Position numbers and translations under genes: made by a program. DNA of 64,000 nucleotides, from positions 18,450,712 to 18,514,711 of the forward strand of contig NC_087074.1 in assembly GCF_026151205.1 (NCBI RefSeq), given 5' to 3'. How positions within the stretch are numbered: the stretch's first letter is position 1; the number at the start of each line of letters is the position of its first letter. This stretch comes from Bolinopsis microptera (Eukaryota > Ctenophora > Tentaculata > Lobata > Bolinopsidae). Positions 32,124 through 43,854 of this stretch are shown piece after piece. The notes under the pieces are model-generated. The model worked only from the letters and a program-made list of their open reading frames with translations. It ran no database searches and was not told the DNA's origin.

Positions 32124-33879
32124 GGTGATATATAGTGAAGCGACCGTGAGGGTCACCACGTGATACAAACTTAAATCACATCTAGCAAGTTACTTTTTAT
32201 TTGCATTATATATGTTACATCACTATAGCATATGTCATTCATATTATACGTTATATAAGATAAAAATAAACATTTTATAATTGTTTCAATGTTCAACACT
32301 GCTAAAAAACAAATATCTATTTGCCCACCGATTAAGCAGTCGCCAAAACAAGGCTCAAAGTTAATTTACCTTCATACCTTGTTTTGGAGATTGAAGGATG
32401 GATAATATTAATACTGAATATGGATAATATTAATACTGAATATGATGGATAATCAGTAATATTAATAAAATCCACAATCACGAATCATGTTTTCGATGGG
32501 CAAGCACTCGCAACTGGATGCTGAAACAAACGGCGCAAGTCTTGCACCGTTCATGCAGCATACATCGCGAGATATCATGAGCTCCGCTAACGATTCTAAC
32601 GGATGAATTAGGCTCCCCTCCGACATAAACATGGTAATAGGGGGTTGTGGAAGGACACGAACACTGTTCGTTAACTCGTACCCCGGGTACCCCCTAGATT
32701 TATGTCCCGCCGGAGAGAGCCCACCACCAGTCATATCGAAAGCAGCTTTTAATTCTGCATTATAAATATCGCGTCGTCATAATAAATATACATTACCACT
32801 ACACACTTGTCACTACACACTTTTATTCACAGTACAACTTGAATATTAACAAGAGACAGAAGAGTTTTACATCGGCTAAGCACCGCCAGGACGTTGGCTA
32901 TACGCGTGGTTCATAAATTAGTTTGATTTGGGTACAGTTCGACCAGGAAAGTGGTCGGGATTAGTTCTCATAATGAGTGATCACTGTACGTCAAAATAAT
33001 GTCATTTTAATTTTGCATATTGGCTGAAATGCAACGCTCGATTTATATAGGGGACAGGGGGGGGGGGGGGGAGGCGGCTCATGGGTGCTGGTTAGCGGTT
33101 TTGTCGGGCAGTATGATAGCAAATAGTTCAAATTGCATAGTCTTTAAATAAAAGGGTCCTGGACGCCCTGATCATATAAATTTCCATTATGTTGATGCGA
33201 TGATGTGCCTGGCCTTGTAACATTTGTGCTTTGTAAAATTTACAATAAACTGTGTGTTATTATATTACTATGCTGCTGGGGCAGCCAAACGAGGATTGGA
33301 CGTCTCACAACATGATTTCACAAATGTAATGCGTGCGCTTACATTCAAACGTTTGAGTAAAATAACAAGCTTTATATCGCCTGGACGCCCTCAACAGCAA
33401 CTTCTGGGGGGTTGGGGTGCAAAAGTAACGTTACATATAATGTTGGCATTTACAGCTCTGTCACTGATTGCCAGATTGAGGTAATTCATTTTAGTATGTC
33501 TTATTATCACCACTTATTTGAAGAATATGTTAAATCAAAGAATATTCATGTTCATTTTTGTTCAGATCTGGCCTGGGGGCATCAAACACTAGATGGAACA
33601 CAAGCAAGATGCACATACATCTCAAGACGGATGTCAGGAAATGGTTGGATATAGAAGTGTATCTAAGACAATTAGACCCTGTAAGATGGCATGTGTATGC
33701 ACACACCTCATAGGTGATCTTGCTATTTAACAGCTGCTTAATTATAGACAGGGGAACAGACTGGTTAGTGCCAGCCGCTAGGTAGTCTACCAGAGCGAAT
33801 GGGAGGCCCTCACAATTAACACCATGGGCAAGTCTTATTCCTAGGAAAATGCTAGGATTGCTGTTTGCAAGTGTTACTG
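32124..33879. other. Mostly uncharacterised; two weak unknown reading frames
   Basis: A minus-strand frame of 90 codons (32734-32462) begins MTGGGLSPAGHKSRGYPG and has a Cys-rich end. A plus-strand frame of 86 codons lies at 33224-33484. Neither shows a domain I recognise, and neither is called as a gene. A 26-bp tandem doublet lies near 32400 (ggataatattaatactgaat). A run of about 16 G lies near 33058-33073. Confidence 0.4.
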
Positions 33880-34194
33880 CATTATATCTTGGTGTGCAAA
33901 TTGACCATCACCTTACCTTTGAGCCTCAAATCATGTCCCTAAAAAAACATTGTTTTAGACTCCTCAGGAATGTAATCAGAAGAAAGTATCTTTTTAGTAA
34001 AGCTCAGCTTAATAATAATAAATAATAATAAATACAACATTTATAAACCGCCTTATAGCTAAATCATATAACTCGATATAATTTAATCCTGGAGATAAAC
34101 TCCAGTGCTTTCTAAAGCGGCTCTTACATTAACTGAGCTTAGTTTAATTGAAAATTAGACATGACAAGTTCATTTTACCTATGTAAATGCAAAA

Positions 34195-35937
34195 TCAATC
34201 AAATGCTAGAGAAAAGAAGTATGTTTTAAGTTTGGTCTTGAAAGATGTAACTGACTCAGCTGATCTTATGTCGTATGGCAAGGAATTAAATACTTTAACT
34301 GCACAGTGACTAAAAGCTTTCTCTGTGTTTACATAGTTAGGAGAGGGCGGAAAACTAAGGTAAAAATAATCATTATCAAGACGTACATTTTTAAAACTTT
34401 GCTGCCTAGGAGATATCAACTCTTTTAAGTAAGGAGGAGCTATATTATTTAAACACTTGTAGGCAAGTAGGGCAATCTTAAAATCTATTCTAAATCTGAC
34501 TGGTAGAAAATGAACTTTCTTAAGTAGTGGAGTAGTGTGTGCCTTTCTTCCTCTCCCGAAAATAAATCTTACAGCAGAATTTTGCACCTTCTGTAAACGA
34601 CTTAAATCATAAGAGCTCAGTCCAAAATATACGCTATTGCAATAATCAATTCTAGAGAGTACTAGAGCATGAACAAGCTGAATCTTAAGGTTAAAAGACA
34701 GTTTTGATGCAATAAACCACAAATTTCTGATCTGAATATTACATGCTTGAACCACTGACGTAATCTGATCACTCATTGAAAGATAACTGTCCAAATACAG
34801 CCCAAGACTCTTCACAGTTCCACTAACAACATGTGGCTCTTGATCCTTAACAATCTGTAGAGAGGCTGGAATATTTGTTGAGTCAAATTTAGAGGATATA
34901 ACGATGACTTCAGTCTTAGAAGAATTCAGTTGAAGGAAATTGTTTGTCATCCATTTCTTGATATCAGACATACAGTGTTCCATATTGTGCTCTAGCTGTG
35001 ATGGGTCATCAGAATCAAGAGTGAAATACAGCTGGGTGTCATCAGTATACAAATGAATACAGCACCCATGCATACTTGCAATGTTCTCAAGATCTTTGGT
35101 GTACAATATGAATAGCAGGGGGCCAAGGATTGAACCTTGTGGCACACCTATCTCAAGAACAGTTGCTGAGGAAGACGAATCCTTGACTTTGACACAAAAT
35201 GAACGGTTAGCCAAGTAGGACCTGATCCATGTAAGAGCAATGCCTGTAATGCCATAAGCAGATCTTAGCTTCTTGATTAATCTTAGGTGATTGACAGTAT
35301 CAAAGGCAGCACTCAAATCTAGAAGTAAAAGAACAACTTTAGTTTTCTTGTCAATAGTTATCAAGATGTCGTTATGGATTCTGGTTGTTGCAGTTTCACA
35401 GCTATGAAACTTCCTATAGCCGGACTGAACTTTAGAAAGCAAGTTGTTATCCTCAAGATAACTGGTGAGCTGTATAGATACACACTTCTCAATGATTTTT
35501 GACAAGAATGAGAGATTGCTAATAGGCCTATAGTTAGATAGAGATTCACCGTCAAGGCCACGTTTCTTCAAACTTGGACGAATGAGAGCCTCCTTAAGTT
35601 TTATAGGAAACTCACCTTTAACTAATGATTCATTGACTATAAATGAGATCAGAGGAAGGAGTTCTGGGAGACACTTGATGAGAATCTTTGTAGGTATGGG
35701 GTCAAGATCACAGAATTTGTTAGACATATTCTTTATGATGCTTACTAGTTCTTCATCAGACACATGACGGAATTGTACTATCTTTGGGCTATTAGAAAGA
35801 GGAACAAATTCATCTGAGTTAGGAGAATCTTGGGATTGTTGTTCTAAATAAATGTTGTTGTATATGTTGTCGACCTTTGATTTAAAGAACTGTGCAAAGT
35901 TGTTAGCACTCTCAAGATTTGAAGAGCAAGAAAGCAA
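34195..35937 (-). CDS. LINE ORF2, reverse-transcriptase part
   Basis: Contains SNYRPISNLSFLSKIIEK, LLLDLSAAFDTVNH, GVPQGSILGPLLFILYTKD and LYTDDTQLYF (the YxDD active site, here YTDD). The C-terminal CR1/L2-type region follows (IDYCNSVYFGLSSYDLSRLQ, HFLPVRFRIDFKI). Function: target-primed reverse transcription of the element RNA. Confidence 0.9.
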   Translation of the reverse strand: MLSCSSNLESANNFAQFFKSKVDNIYNNIYLEQQSQDSPNSDEFVPLSNSPKIVQFRHVSDEELVSIIKNMSNKFCDLDPIPTKILIKCLPELLPLISFIVNESLVKGEFPIKLKEALIRPSLKKRGLDGESLSNYRPISNLSFLSKIIEKCVSIQLTSYLEDNNLLSKVQSGYRKFHSCETATTRIHNDILITIDKKTKVVLLLLDLSAAFDTVNHLRLIKKLRSAYGITGIALTWIRSYLANRSFCVKVKDSSSSATVLEIGVPQGSILGPLLFILYTKDLENIASMHGCCIHLYTDDTQLYFTLDSDDPSQLEHNMEHCMSDIKKWMTNNFLQLNSSKTEVIVISSKFDSTNIPASLQIVKDQEPHVVSGTVKSLGLYLDSYLSMSDQITSVVQACNIQIRNLWFIASKLSFNLKIQLVHALVLSRIDYCNSVYFGLSSYDLSRLQKVQNSAVRFIFGRGRKAHTTPLLKKVHFLPVRFRIDFKIALLAYKCLNNIAPPYLKELISPRQQSFKNVRLDNDYFYLSFPPSPNYVNTEKAFSHCAVKVFNSLPYDIRSAESVTSFKTKLKTYFFSLAFD

Positions 35938-37097
35938 GAAGGTGTAGTAGTACTAACTTTTTCTTTATTGAGCAACTTATTAACGATGGAATAAGTCTTT
36001 TTAGCATCACCTGCACTATCTTGTAACCTTGTTTTGTAGAAGTGATCTCTTGTGGATACAATGACTGAGGATGCTCTCTCTGATGCTTTCCTGTACAGTC
36101 GTTTATAATCTGGGCAATCATGATTCTTTTGATACAGTCTCTCAATCTTTCTTCTCATTGCTTTTGCTTGTTGACAGTGTGTAGACCACCATTCAGCGTT
36201 ATGATCTTTTCTTGGGATGAAAGTTTTTTCTTTAGCATGCTTGTCCAAAATACTGCTCAACTCAGACTCATAGATATCAACTGCACTATCGAGGTCATTG
36301 AAGCAATCAGTGTCACATAGTTTTGACTTAAGAATGTCCTCAACAAAAGCATCTAGGTCTATGCAGGCAATGTTTCTGTAAGTAATTGGTTCTAGAGTGC
36401 CTATGGGTGCTGGAGATACATTGCAATTGAAAGCAACAAAGTAGTGGTCAGACGATGTACCAGAATCAGTAATGACAGGATCTAGAACTTCAATGCAATC
36501 GTGAGTAAAAGAACCATCCCTGGTAATTACAAGATCTAATATGCCCCCATCTCTGTGTGTTGCAGCTGAAATTTGTTGCACCCACCCACAAGACTTAAGT
36601 AGTGAATTAAACCTTTGTGCAACTGAATCATTTTCGTCTTCAATGTGGATATTAAAATCACCCATGATCAAGGGCTTTCCAGGTTTGTCTACTAAATCAA
36701 CCAAGAGTTGCTCAAAGTCAGTTAGAAATTGGGGGATGTTAGCACTCTGAGATGTGGAGGTGCCAGAACGGTAAATTGAAACAATTCGTAGTATATCTCC
36801 AGAAGATGATTTGAAGGTACATTCACAAGACTCAAACGTTTTGAATCGCTTGCACTTCTGAGGAGTCACTTTAAGACTTTTCTTATATAGAACAGCAACA
36901 CCTCCTCCCCGCCCAGCTCTTGGCTGGCTATGAATGGAATATCCAAGTTCTTTCATCTCAGAAAACTTAGCATTGTCATCTTTTCTCAGCCAAGTTTCTG
37001 TAGCACAGCAAATATCAGTATCAAAGTCTTCAAGCAATTGCATGACTCCAGCAGTTTTATTGCAGATGGATCTGCAATTGAACAGGGCAAAGTTCAT
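35844..37097 (-). CDS. LINE ORF2, endonuclease part
   Basis: Starts MNFALFNCRSICNKT and includes TETWLRKDD, GGGVAVLYKK, GDFNIHIED, LDLVITRD and SDHYFVAF. These are the motifs of an apurinic-like endonuclease (exonuclease/endonuclease/phosphatase fold), with the catalytic Glu, Asp/Asn and the SDH triad present. It is separated from the polymerase frame by a single frameshift; the two frames overlap at 35844-35937. Confidence 0.85.
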   Translation of the reverse strand: MNFALFNCRSICNKTAGVMQLLEDFDTDICCATETWLRKDDNAKFSEMKELGYSIHSQPRAGRGGGVAVLYKKSLKVTPQKCKRFKTFESCECTFKSSSGDILRIVSIYRSGTSTSQSANIPQFLTDFEQLLVDLVDKPGKPLIMGDFNIHIEDENDSVAQRFNSLLKSCGWVQQISAATHRDGGILDLVITRDGSFTHDCIEVLDPVITDSGTSSDHYFVAFNCNVSPAPIGTLEPITYRNIACIDLDAFVEDILKSKLCDTDCFNDLDSAVDIYESELSSILDKHAKEKTFIPRKDHNAEWWSTHCQQAKAMRRKIERLYQKNHDCPDYKRLYRKASERASSVIVSTRDHFYKTRLQDSAGDAKKTYSIVNKLLNKEKVSTTTPSCFLALQILRVLTTLHSSLNQRSTTYTTTFI

Positions 37098-37126
37098 ACT
37101 CTGACATTCTGACTTAGAGTTTGTAG

Positions 37127-37653
37127 CTAGTTTTTTGAAGTAAGGATGTTTTGTTTATACCGATTCAATGCCTGTTGCATGATGGGGCACTGCTCTGAGC
37201 TGGAATGGTGAGTGTTACAGTGAGATGAGATTCTTGGATCTTTTGACAGACTGCAATTGCGACATCTATGTCTGCTAGGGTCTTCCTTGTAATGACAGTC
37301 TGATGTTCTATGCCTACCGCTGCAATACATACAAACCAGAGTTTCTTTCTCAGGACAATTTTGGGAAATATGGTGGAGCTTCTGACAATTATAGCACTGC
37401 TTGATGATGAATCTATCCTTTACAGGACAAGCACTATTCAGAATGAAGATTTTGCCGTCTCCTGTCAATAGGTTCCTAATCTGAGGAGAGACCTTGATCC
37501 CAGCAGTAGTGTACCTTAGTCCAACATTTATGTACACAATTTCAAAGAAATGCTCATTATCTAGCAAGTGTTTAAGTCCAGGATTTTTCAAGGGAATAAT
37601 ATCTAGAAGAGCTTTTTTAGTCTGTAACCGGAAATCTTCAGCGGGCAAACCAG
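37127..37653 (-). pseudogene. LINE ORF1 C-terminal part with CCHC zinc knuckles
   Basis: 5'-truncated by the insertion. It contains CYNCQKLHHISQNCPEKE, CMYCSGRHRTSDC and CRNCSLSKD, three knuckle-like Cys/His clusters typical of gag-like ORF1 proteins that bind the element RNA. It stops at 37127, 30 bp before the ORF2 start. Confidence 0.8.
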
Positions 37654-38428
37654 AGCTTATTGTTAATAGCATTATCGTCTGCAAATTGGATTACTGCAAC
37701 GCCCTTTATTTTGGAATCAGTGACTACCTCATCCATCAGCTTCAACTCATTCAAAATGCTTCTGCTAAAGCTATAGTAGGACTATATAATAAACATGATC
37801 ATTTAGGAGATACTCTGAAAGACCTTCATTGGCTGCCTATCAGTTACAGAATTAGTACAAATTTTTACTTCTTGTTTATATTTATGTCTTAATGGTATGG
37901 GACCAGATTATTTAAGTACAATGTTTAAATTTGCAAACTATAATCATCTTATCTATTTGACTGAACCTAGAGTGCACACACAACATGGAGAAAGATCTTT
38001 TGAGAAAGTTGGCCCTAAATTATGGAATGAACTACCATTTGAGATTAAGAATTGTACAACATTGGACTCTTTTAAAATGTATCTGAAAACATTTCTTTTC
38101 AAACGTGCTCATAATATTGTATCTTAATATTTTTCAATCCTAGTTTTCCCTAATTGGTTCTACTGGAAAATGCATGTACACATTATTGTTTATTTAGTGT
38201 ATCAAGTCTAATCACCCTTATCTGGTTTAGAATATAATGTGCCAGGTTACTTTTTCAGGTTTTATTGTATCCTGAACTGTTTTCATGGCACACATGTGCA
38301 TTTTAAGTTGTTGTGCAGTTGTGCCACTATAATATAATATAATATAAAGTTTTATATTAGTTTTACTTTTAAATATTAATATTGATAGTACGAAATTTGT
38401 AGAATGTAAAGTGCTTTGTACTTTAAAG

Positions 38429-41400
38429 ATGGATTCTGCAAGTAAGAATCCTACCGAAGATACTCCTCATTCAGAGATCAGGAAATACCCTTTACGAGAC
38501 AAGATTAGGACTGCTCAACGCGTCTTTTGTGAGTAAAAATGTTTGAATTAAACATGCTTTATCTGACATAATTTTATCAGTAATAATGATTTGGTGTTTT
38601 GACACACTCTTGTACTTTAAACGAATAACCGTAAAAACTCTGTGGCCCATTTTATGCCATTTGCATTTATAGTGTGGCTGTGTGCGCGGTGGGCCGTGTC
38701 TATGGTTGAAATCTCATCTATGCGTGATTAAAATTCCGTTACACACGGATCAAAAATACAGAATATTGCCCGTGTTCAATAATAATAATAATATTCCATT
38801 TCTTCTTTTTGTTATCCCCTAGTCCCTGGGGTTGCAGCTAAGACAGGGCCAGAGAAAAATTACGGACTGCCAAGGTTTGATGCTAGTCGAGACCTCTTGT
38901 AGTAACCCTATTTAATATAATAATGTTTGATAATTATAATAAAATCTCAATGACTTTATCAGGTCAGTCGAAGAGTTCTGAGATAAATACTACGCCAGAA
39001 CCATTATTTCTGAAGAATCTAAGTCAGAAAGGGTATCAAGAGGATGTTTCATCTGATTCTGATGAGGAAATGTTATCGGGTAAGCTAATTTTTGTTGATT
39101 TTTTCCATTCACACGCTTTTGTAAAAAATCTAGCGTCAGCCAAAATGAAACAACAGGCACAATTCTTGTTATGGCTTTGAATCATTTTAATGACATGAAA
39201 AGTTGAAAAAAGTTAAACATCATTAATTTAGACTTGTAACCCATGATTATTATGTACTGATGGTACTGATAAAATAATTCTTGTCTAATTATAATTCTAA
39301 TTCTATGTATATAAATACTTTGCTACAGTTCCGACGGAGAGAGGCTGCTATTTTGACAGGCTATAAAAGCTTAATTAAGAGGTTACAGATAAAACATTTT
39401 TAGGTGAAAGCAGGTCTAATCGGAAAAGGATGGCTAGCAATCCGAAAAATGGACGTGGCAAGAGGCGTAAGATAATTAAACCTCTCCTAGCTCTAACTCA
39501 CGGCAGAATGAACTCGATCATTAAAACATGTAAACAAGAACTTGGAAAAAATGTGAAAGTTACGGAGACTCGCATTATGAATGACTTTATAGAACAGGAG
39601 AACTTGGGGTCTCCAGAAGTTAGGGTCTCAAGATGGGCAAAAAACAGGATTGTGGCTTATGTAAGTTTTCACAATCATAACATAACATTTGTCAGATAAT
39701 TTTGTCAGATAATTATCATATTATCATAAAAGGCTGATGCTACCATATTGCTACAAATAATGACGAGACAAGTAAGTTAGTTATAGGTACTGCATACTAG
39801 TTTCCAATGATATGATTGTGGTTGACTCTCACTCACCCCAATTTGAGCTGTGTTTAACAAGATTGTGGCTTATGTAAGTTTTCACAATCAGTGGTAAATC
39901 ATAGAATTTGTCAGATAATCATTATCATTTAAAGTGCTGATTACCATGTTACAACTTTGCATACTAATTTTCAATAACATGATCGTAGTTGACTCCCGCC
40001 AATTGGATCTGTGTTTAACGTCCACTTAATCTTTAGCGGAAGAAACTGTGTGATTTAAAAACGAAAAAAAAAGACTGCCTGCCTTTGGATGACGTTGTAT
40101 TTGATCTGAAGGATAAGGTGAATCCAGTAGTTACCCGTGGCCCAAGGTGTCAATTTTCTAAAATGACTCGTGAAGGACAAAGAAAACGAATAATAAAAAG
40201 TTTTGACCGGATCCAAAAATCTATAATTCAGGTTAGTCCAATTTTTTCATCTGTGGAATTTCTTAATCCCATCAGGATCATGCATCATAACTAAGTAAAT
40301 AGGATGTGACGTTATTCAATCATTTCACCATTTACTCAATTTACTAATTATTTAAGGATAGAAAATGGTGTATCCGTCCTTTTCAATGTTTATCGATCAA
40401 TATTCTTAACTTGGCAAATGCCTAGATCTGTGACGAAGACGATATTCCCATAAAGACAATGAATATTCATCTGAAGAAGAAGTATTCCAGTGAAAATATT
40501 AAAAATGGTCCATCTGGGATTGAAGCTCCTGTGAGTAATTTTCCCCAGTTTTTATCATGTAATATTGTTAAATTAATCATCTGTTTCCCATATAAATTAT
40601 ATATTGATTGTAAAAAGTTTTTAGACAACAACATTGTAGGCAAAACTGATTGTGCGGCGAAATTCTAGTTTTTTACCACCAACCCATTTAGCGTAGACAC
40701 CTCACAGCGAGTAGACCAAAGTGGCTCTTGCTTGTAAAAGGTGCGTCAACGAAGTCATGGATTGGGAGACCCCGGTCCCCCATGATATAATTTCGTCCAT
40801 AAAATTTTATGTAATATTAACGATTAATTATCAGAATTAAATTTACATAGACAGGCCAATTACTCTATTTTAAATGAACGATATCTCAATGCATTGTACA
40901 ATACAATTGTACTACAATTATGATTGATACAAGGCACACCTGAATTATTACTGATATTATTTAATTATGATAATTATTACTGATTTCAAGTTCCCCCTTA
41001 AAGTATGTATTAATTAATCCAGAATTCTCTTCAGATTTTATACTCTCACATAACAAGCGAAGTGAAGACCAAGGAAGAGGATTTGAGAAGTAAAACTGGA
41101 GGTTTTCTGTGTCCAGCATGTGGTGAACAACTACTTTACGACCTACGAGTACAAGATGAGGAGCACAGTTTGTTACATGAGTTTGCTGGAGGTTCTGCTC
41201 ATGAAAATGGTCATGTTACAGAACAAGATGGTTGCTGTGTTCAAAATAAATGTGATGTTCTTAAATCAGAATTAAAAACTGAGCAGAGTGAATTCAATGG
41301 AGAGGCTGGAGGCTTTCTCTGCTCAGTTTGTGGGGAAAAATTCCTGGAGGAGGACAGTTTTATTAAGCATATCAATGATCACGTTAATAATTCTGGCAAA

Positions 41401-41448
41401 CATAAAAGACAAAGATGTGATGAATTTCAAAATGACAGTAGTCAATGA
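38429..41448 (+). CDS. Unrecognised multi-exon gene ending in a degenerate zinc-finger-family exon
   Basis: Exons 38429-38528, 38963-39079, 39404-39660, 40037-40231, 40426-40530 and 41035-41448. All have AG/GT borders and matching phases (1, 1, 0, 0, 0). An optional exon from 38823 is open in phase but ends at TAG. The N-terminal part is polar and basic (GRGKRRKIIKPLLAL, RVSRWAKNRIVAY, KSFDRIQKSIIQ) with an acidic SSDSDEEM; I recognise no domain. The last exon is zinc-finger copy A. It opens in phase 0 as ILYSHITSEVKTKEEDLRS and stops at TGA 41446-41448, so the product carries only the second N-terminal finger complete. A nuclear or chromatin role is plausible from charge and context only. 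Confidence 0.55.
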
Positions 41449-41832
41449 TCTTGGATCAGTAAAAGATCGGACATATCTATCATCTCTCAGGAGAGTCCAG
41501 ATCCTCTAGCAAATATTCTTGCTACTAAAAAACAGTTGGAATGCCCTGATTGTTCATATGTAACTGCACGAAAAAGTACTCTTCAATATCACTTAACAAC
41601 TCACACTCGAGTTAAACCATACAAAATATGTCCAGACTGTTCGTATGCAGCAGCTCAGAAATCACACCTCAAAGTACATCTGATGACTCACTCCGGAGAG
41701 AAACCATTCAAATGTTCAGTTTGTTCGTATGCAGCAGCTCAGAAATCAAATCTACTAAAACGCCAAAAAAAGCATGCTAGAAGAATTGAATCTGACACGA
41801 AAGAACTCATACCAAGTACCAACTTATACTGA
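41035..41832 (+). pseudogene. Zinc-finger copy A (degenerate)
   Basis: Compared with copies B-H, the start ATG is replaced by ATT. About 16 codons around EKYFLEHIRERHY are deleted in frame within the first finger. A GGA codon has become TGA at 41446. Reading past that stop stays in the same frame to 41832, giving three further fingers (CPDCSYVTARKS, CPDCSYAAAQKS, CSVCSYAAAQKS). As an independent gene it is dead; as the last exon of the gene upstream it may still be used. Confidence 0.8.
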
Positions 41833-42382
41833 TTATTACGGAACATGATCATTATTGCTATTGCACGAAAGGCGTATCTTTTTGAACGTGATCAAAAGAC
41901 TATGTCATGGTGAAAACCGTACAAACATTTCAAGTGTCCATTATGCACGTGCCTCTTTTTAACCCCTCCCCCCCCGGGCCCCCTTTCCCCCTCCATAATC
42001 TGTTAAACATAGCTAGTGAGTTTGTTTTCACTAGCGTAATCATTTAGATAGATAATCAGTGATTATACATATTATCATATCACCCTGTTTTTATCATTGT
42101 GTGTAACTCTGTTTCATTGAAGATTAAGACTTTTGTATAATGTTTATAATAGTAGAAATACTTAATACTGATGGAATGTTACAATTAAACTGCAAATTCA
42201 ATTACAATTAGTTTCCATTTCTACAATTGCCTGATTTACTATAATATGCATCTGTTGAAACCACATCATACAAAACATTGTATTAATGAAATTATGATTG
42301 ATACATGGCACTCCTGAATTGTGATAATTATTTCTGATTTCACCCTGAATGTATTTATTAATTAATCCAGAATACTCTTCAG
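41833..42382. other. Spacer before zinc-finger copy B
   Basis: AT-rich 3' flank of copy A, with a C-rich run near 41965, followed by the conserved 5' flank shared by copies B-H. No gene recognised. Confidence 0.5.
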
Positions 42383-43449
42383 ATGTCATGTTCTCACATA
42401 AAGACCGAAGTGAAGAACGAAGAAGAGGACTTGGAAAGCAAAACTGGAGGTTTTCTGTGTCCAGCATGCGGCGAACAACTTTTCTACGAGAAGTATTTCC
42501 TTGAACATATCAGGGAACGTCATTATAAGGCTGACCTACGAGTACAAGATGAGGAGCACAGTTTGTTACATGAGTTTGCTGGAGGTTCTGTTCATGACAA
42601 TGGTCATGTTACAGAACAAGATGGTTGTTGTGTTGAAAATAAATGTGATGTTCTTAAATCAGAAGTAAAAACTGAGATGAGTGAATTCAATGGAGAGGCT
42701 GGAGGTTTTCTCTGCTCAGTTTGTGGGGAAAAATTTCTGGAGGAGGACAGTTTTATTAAGCATATCAATGATCACTTTAATAATTCTAGCAAACGAAAAA
42801 GGCCACGATGTGCTGAATTTCAAAATGACAGTGATAATACAGGATCTGGGATGAGTAATAGATCAGACAATTCTACCGTTTCTCAGGAGATTCCCAATTC
42901 TCCTGAAAATATTCGTGCTGGTGAAAAGCAGTTGAAATGTCCTGACTGTTCATATTCAACTACACGAAAAAGAACTCTTCGATATCACTTTACAACTCAC
43001 TCCGGAGAGAAACCGTTCAAATGTTCAGATTGTTCGTATGCAACAGCTTATAAATCACGCCTTAAAAATCATATGATGACTCACTCTGGGGACAAACCAT
43101 TTAAATGTTCAGATTGTTCGTACGCAACAGCTAAGACATCAGACCTAAAAAGACATATGAGTACTCACTCCGAAGAGAAACCGTTCAAATGCTCAGATTG
43201 TTCCTATACAGCTATACAGCAGCTCAGAAATCCCAACTCAAAGTACATATGATGTCTCACTCCGGAGAGAAACCATTTAAATGTTCAAATTGTTCCTATA
43301 CAGCAGGTCTGAAATCAAGCCTCAAAAAACATTTGATAAAACACTCCGGAGAAAAACCATTTAAATGTTCAGATTGTTCGTATGCAACAACTCAAAAATC
43401 AAATCTACTTAGACACCAGAAAATTCATGATAGAGGAAGAACGCATTAG
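42383..43449 (+). pseudogene. Zinc-finger copy B, frameshifted by an 8-bp insertion
   Basis: Opens MSCSHIKTEVKNEEEDLES and carries two N-terminal fingers (CPACGEQLFYEKYFLEHIRE, CSVCGEKFLEEDSFIKHIND). An array follows with six finger units in total ([17 protein letters not shown] and relatives). In the fourth array finger an 8-bp duplication (cctatacagctataca, 43203-43218) shifts the frame, so the first frame stops at 43252. The remaining two and a half fingers stay open in the other frame to 43449. Closest relative: copy C. Confidence 0.85.
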
Positions 43450-43639
43450 GTCGAAAAACTGTAGAAATTTTTGGAATGATCTTAATATATAATGCTGGCA
43501 CACGATAATCGCGTCTTTTTGAACATAAAAATAGTCGTACCGGCAAATGTTTATTCAAAACACCATATTCTGGTGTAAAATACATTTGAATGTTCACTCT
43601 GTTCTAAAGCTGTAATAACAAATTCCTAATTACCAGATA

Positions 43640-43854
43640 CGACTTACTCGACTTCGACTTAGGGCGGCTTCAACGTCCGAACAGAGATAGTTTTTTTCCA
43701 TATCTGTCTATCCAGCATGAGTTTGTTCATCTCCTTTCTGTCGTCAAGCCCCGTGTCCTTCCGAAGGATGTCAATATATGTGAGGTGAGGTCTTCCCCTT
43801 CGACGATGTCCTTGAAGGGGTTCCCAGAAGAGAAGTTGATGACTCAATAGTTAA
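43640..43854 (-). mobile_element. Short 3' LINE fragment with target duplication
   Basis: A 215-bp insertion in the 3' flank of copy B, flanked by CAGATA at 43634-43639 and 43855-43860. The paralogous flank after 50100 lacks it. Its minus-strand frame (GHRRRGRPHLTYIDILRK, DRQIWKK) is the extreme C-terminus of a LINE polymerase, so this is a severely 5'-truncated insertion. Confidence 0.75.

Larger units (their letters stand above)
34011..37653 (-). mobile_element. CR1/L2-like LINE, 5'-truncated, inserted into another LINE
   Basis: Bounded by a 5-bp target duplication AGCTT (34006-34010 and 37654-37658). The 3' tail, in minus orientation, is a short ATT-type repeat (34011-34035 in plus reads aataataataaataataata). 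From 5' to 3' it holds the end of ORF1 (zinc knuckles), an endonuclease frame and a reverse-transcriptase frame. ORF2 has one frameshift between 35844 and 35937; otherwise it is nearly intact, so the insertion is fairly young. Confidence 0.9.
33880..38347 (+). mobile_element. Plus-strand LINE fragment split by a later LINE insertion
   Basis: RT-domain coding resumes on both sides of a minus-strand LINE. At about 33889-34010 the frame gives YLGVQIDHHLTFEPQI. After 37659 it continues IIVCKLDYCNALYFG, then LKDLHWLPISYRI and FEKVGPKLWNELP to TAA near 38125. The 3' tail is an AT repeat (taatataatataatataa) ending about 38347. This is the C-terminal part of a CR1/L2-type ORF2, 5'-truncated, with one frameshift near 37890. 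Confidence 0.8.

Noticed and set aside
32462-32734. 90-codon minus-strand frame with Cys-rich end
   Set aside because: No start context, homology or neighbouring exon. Mentioned only as unknown sequence.
37620-37700. Twin-priming inversion of a single LINE at the head-to-head junction
   Set aside because: The plus-strand RT frame continues on the far side of the minus-strand element (33889-34010), and the two polymerases differ, so these are two separate insertions.
37494-37892. Single 132-codon plus-strand gene
   Set aside because: The frame is a chance join of antisense LINE ORF1 with the true plus-strand RT fragment that begins at 37659.
38823-38900. Extra exon of the unknown multi-exon gene
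   Set aside because: It is open in phase after a good acceptor but reaches TAG, and no donor with the needed phase is convincing; kept only as a possible alternative exon.
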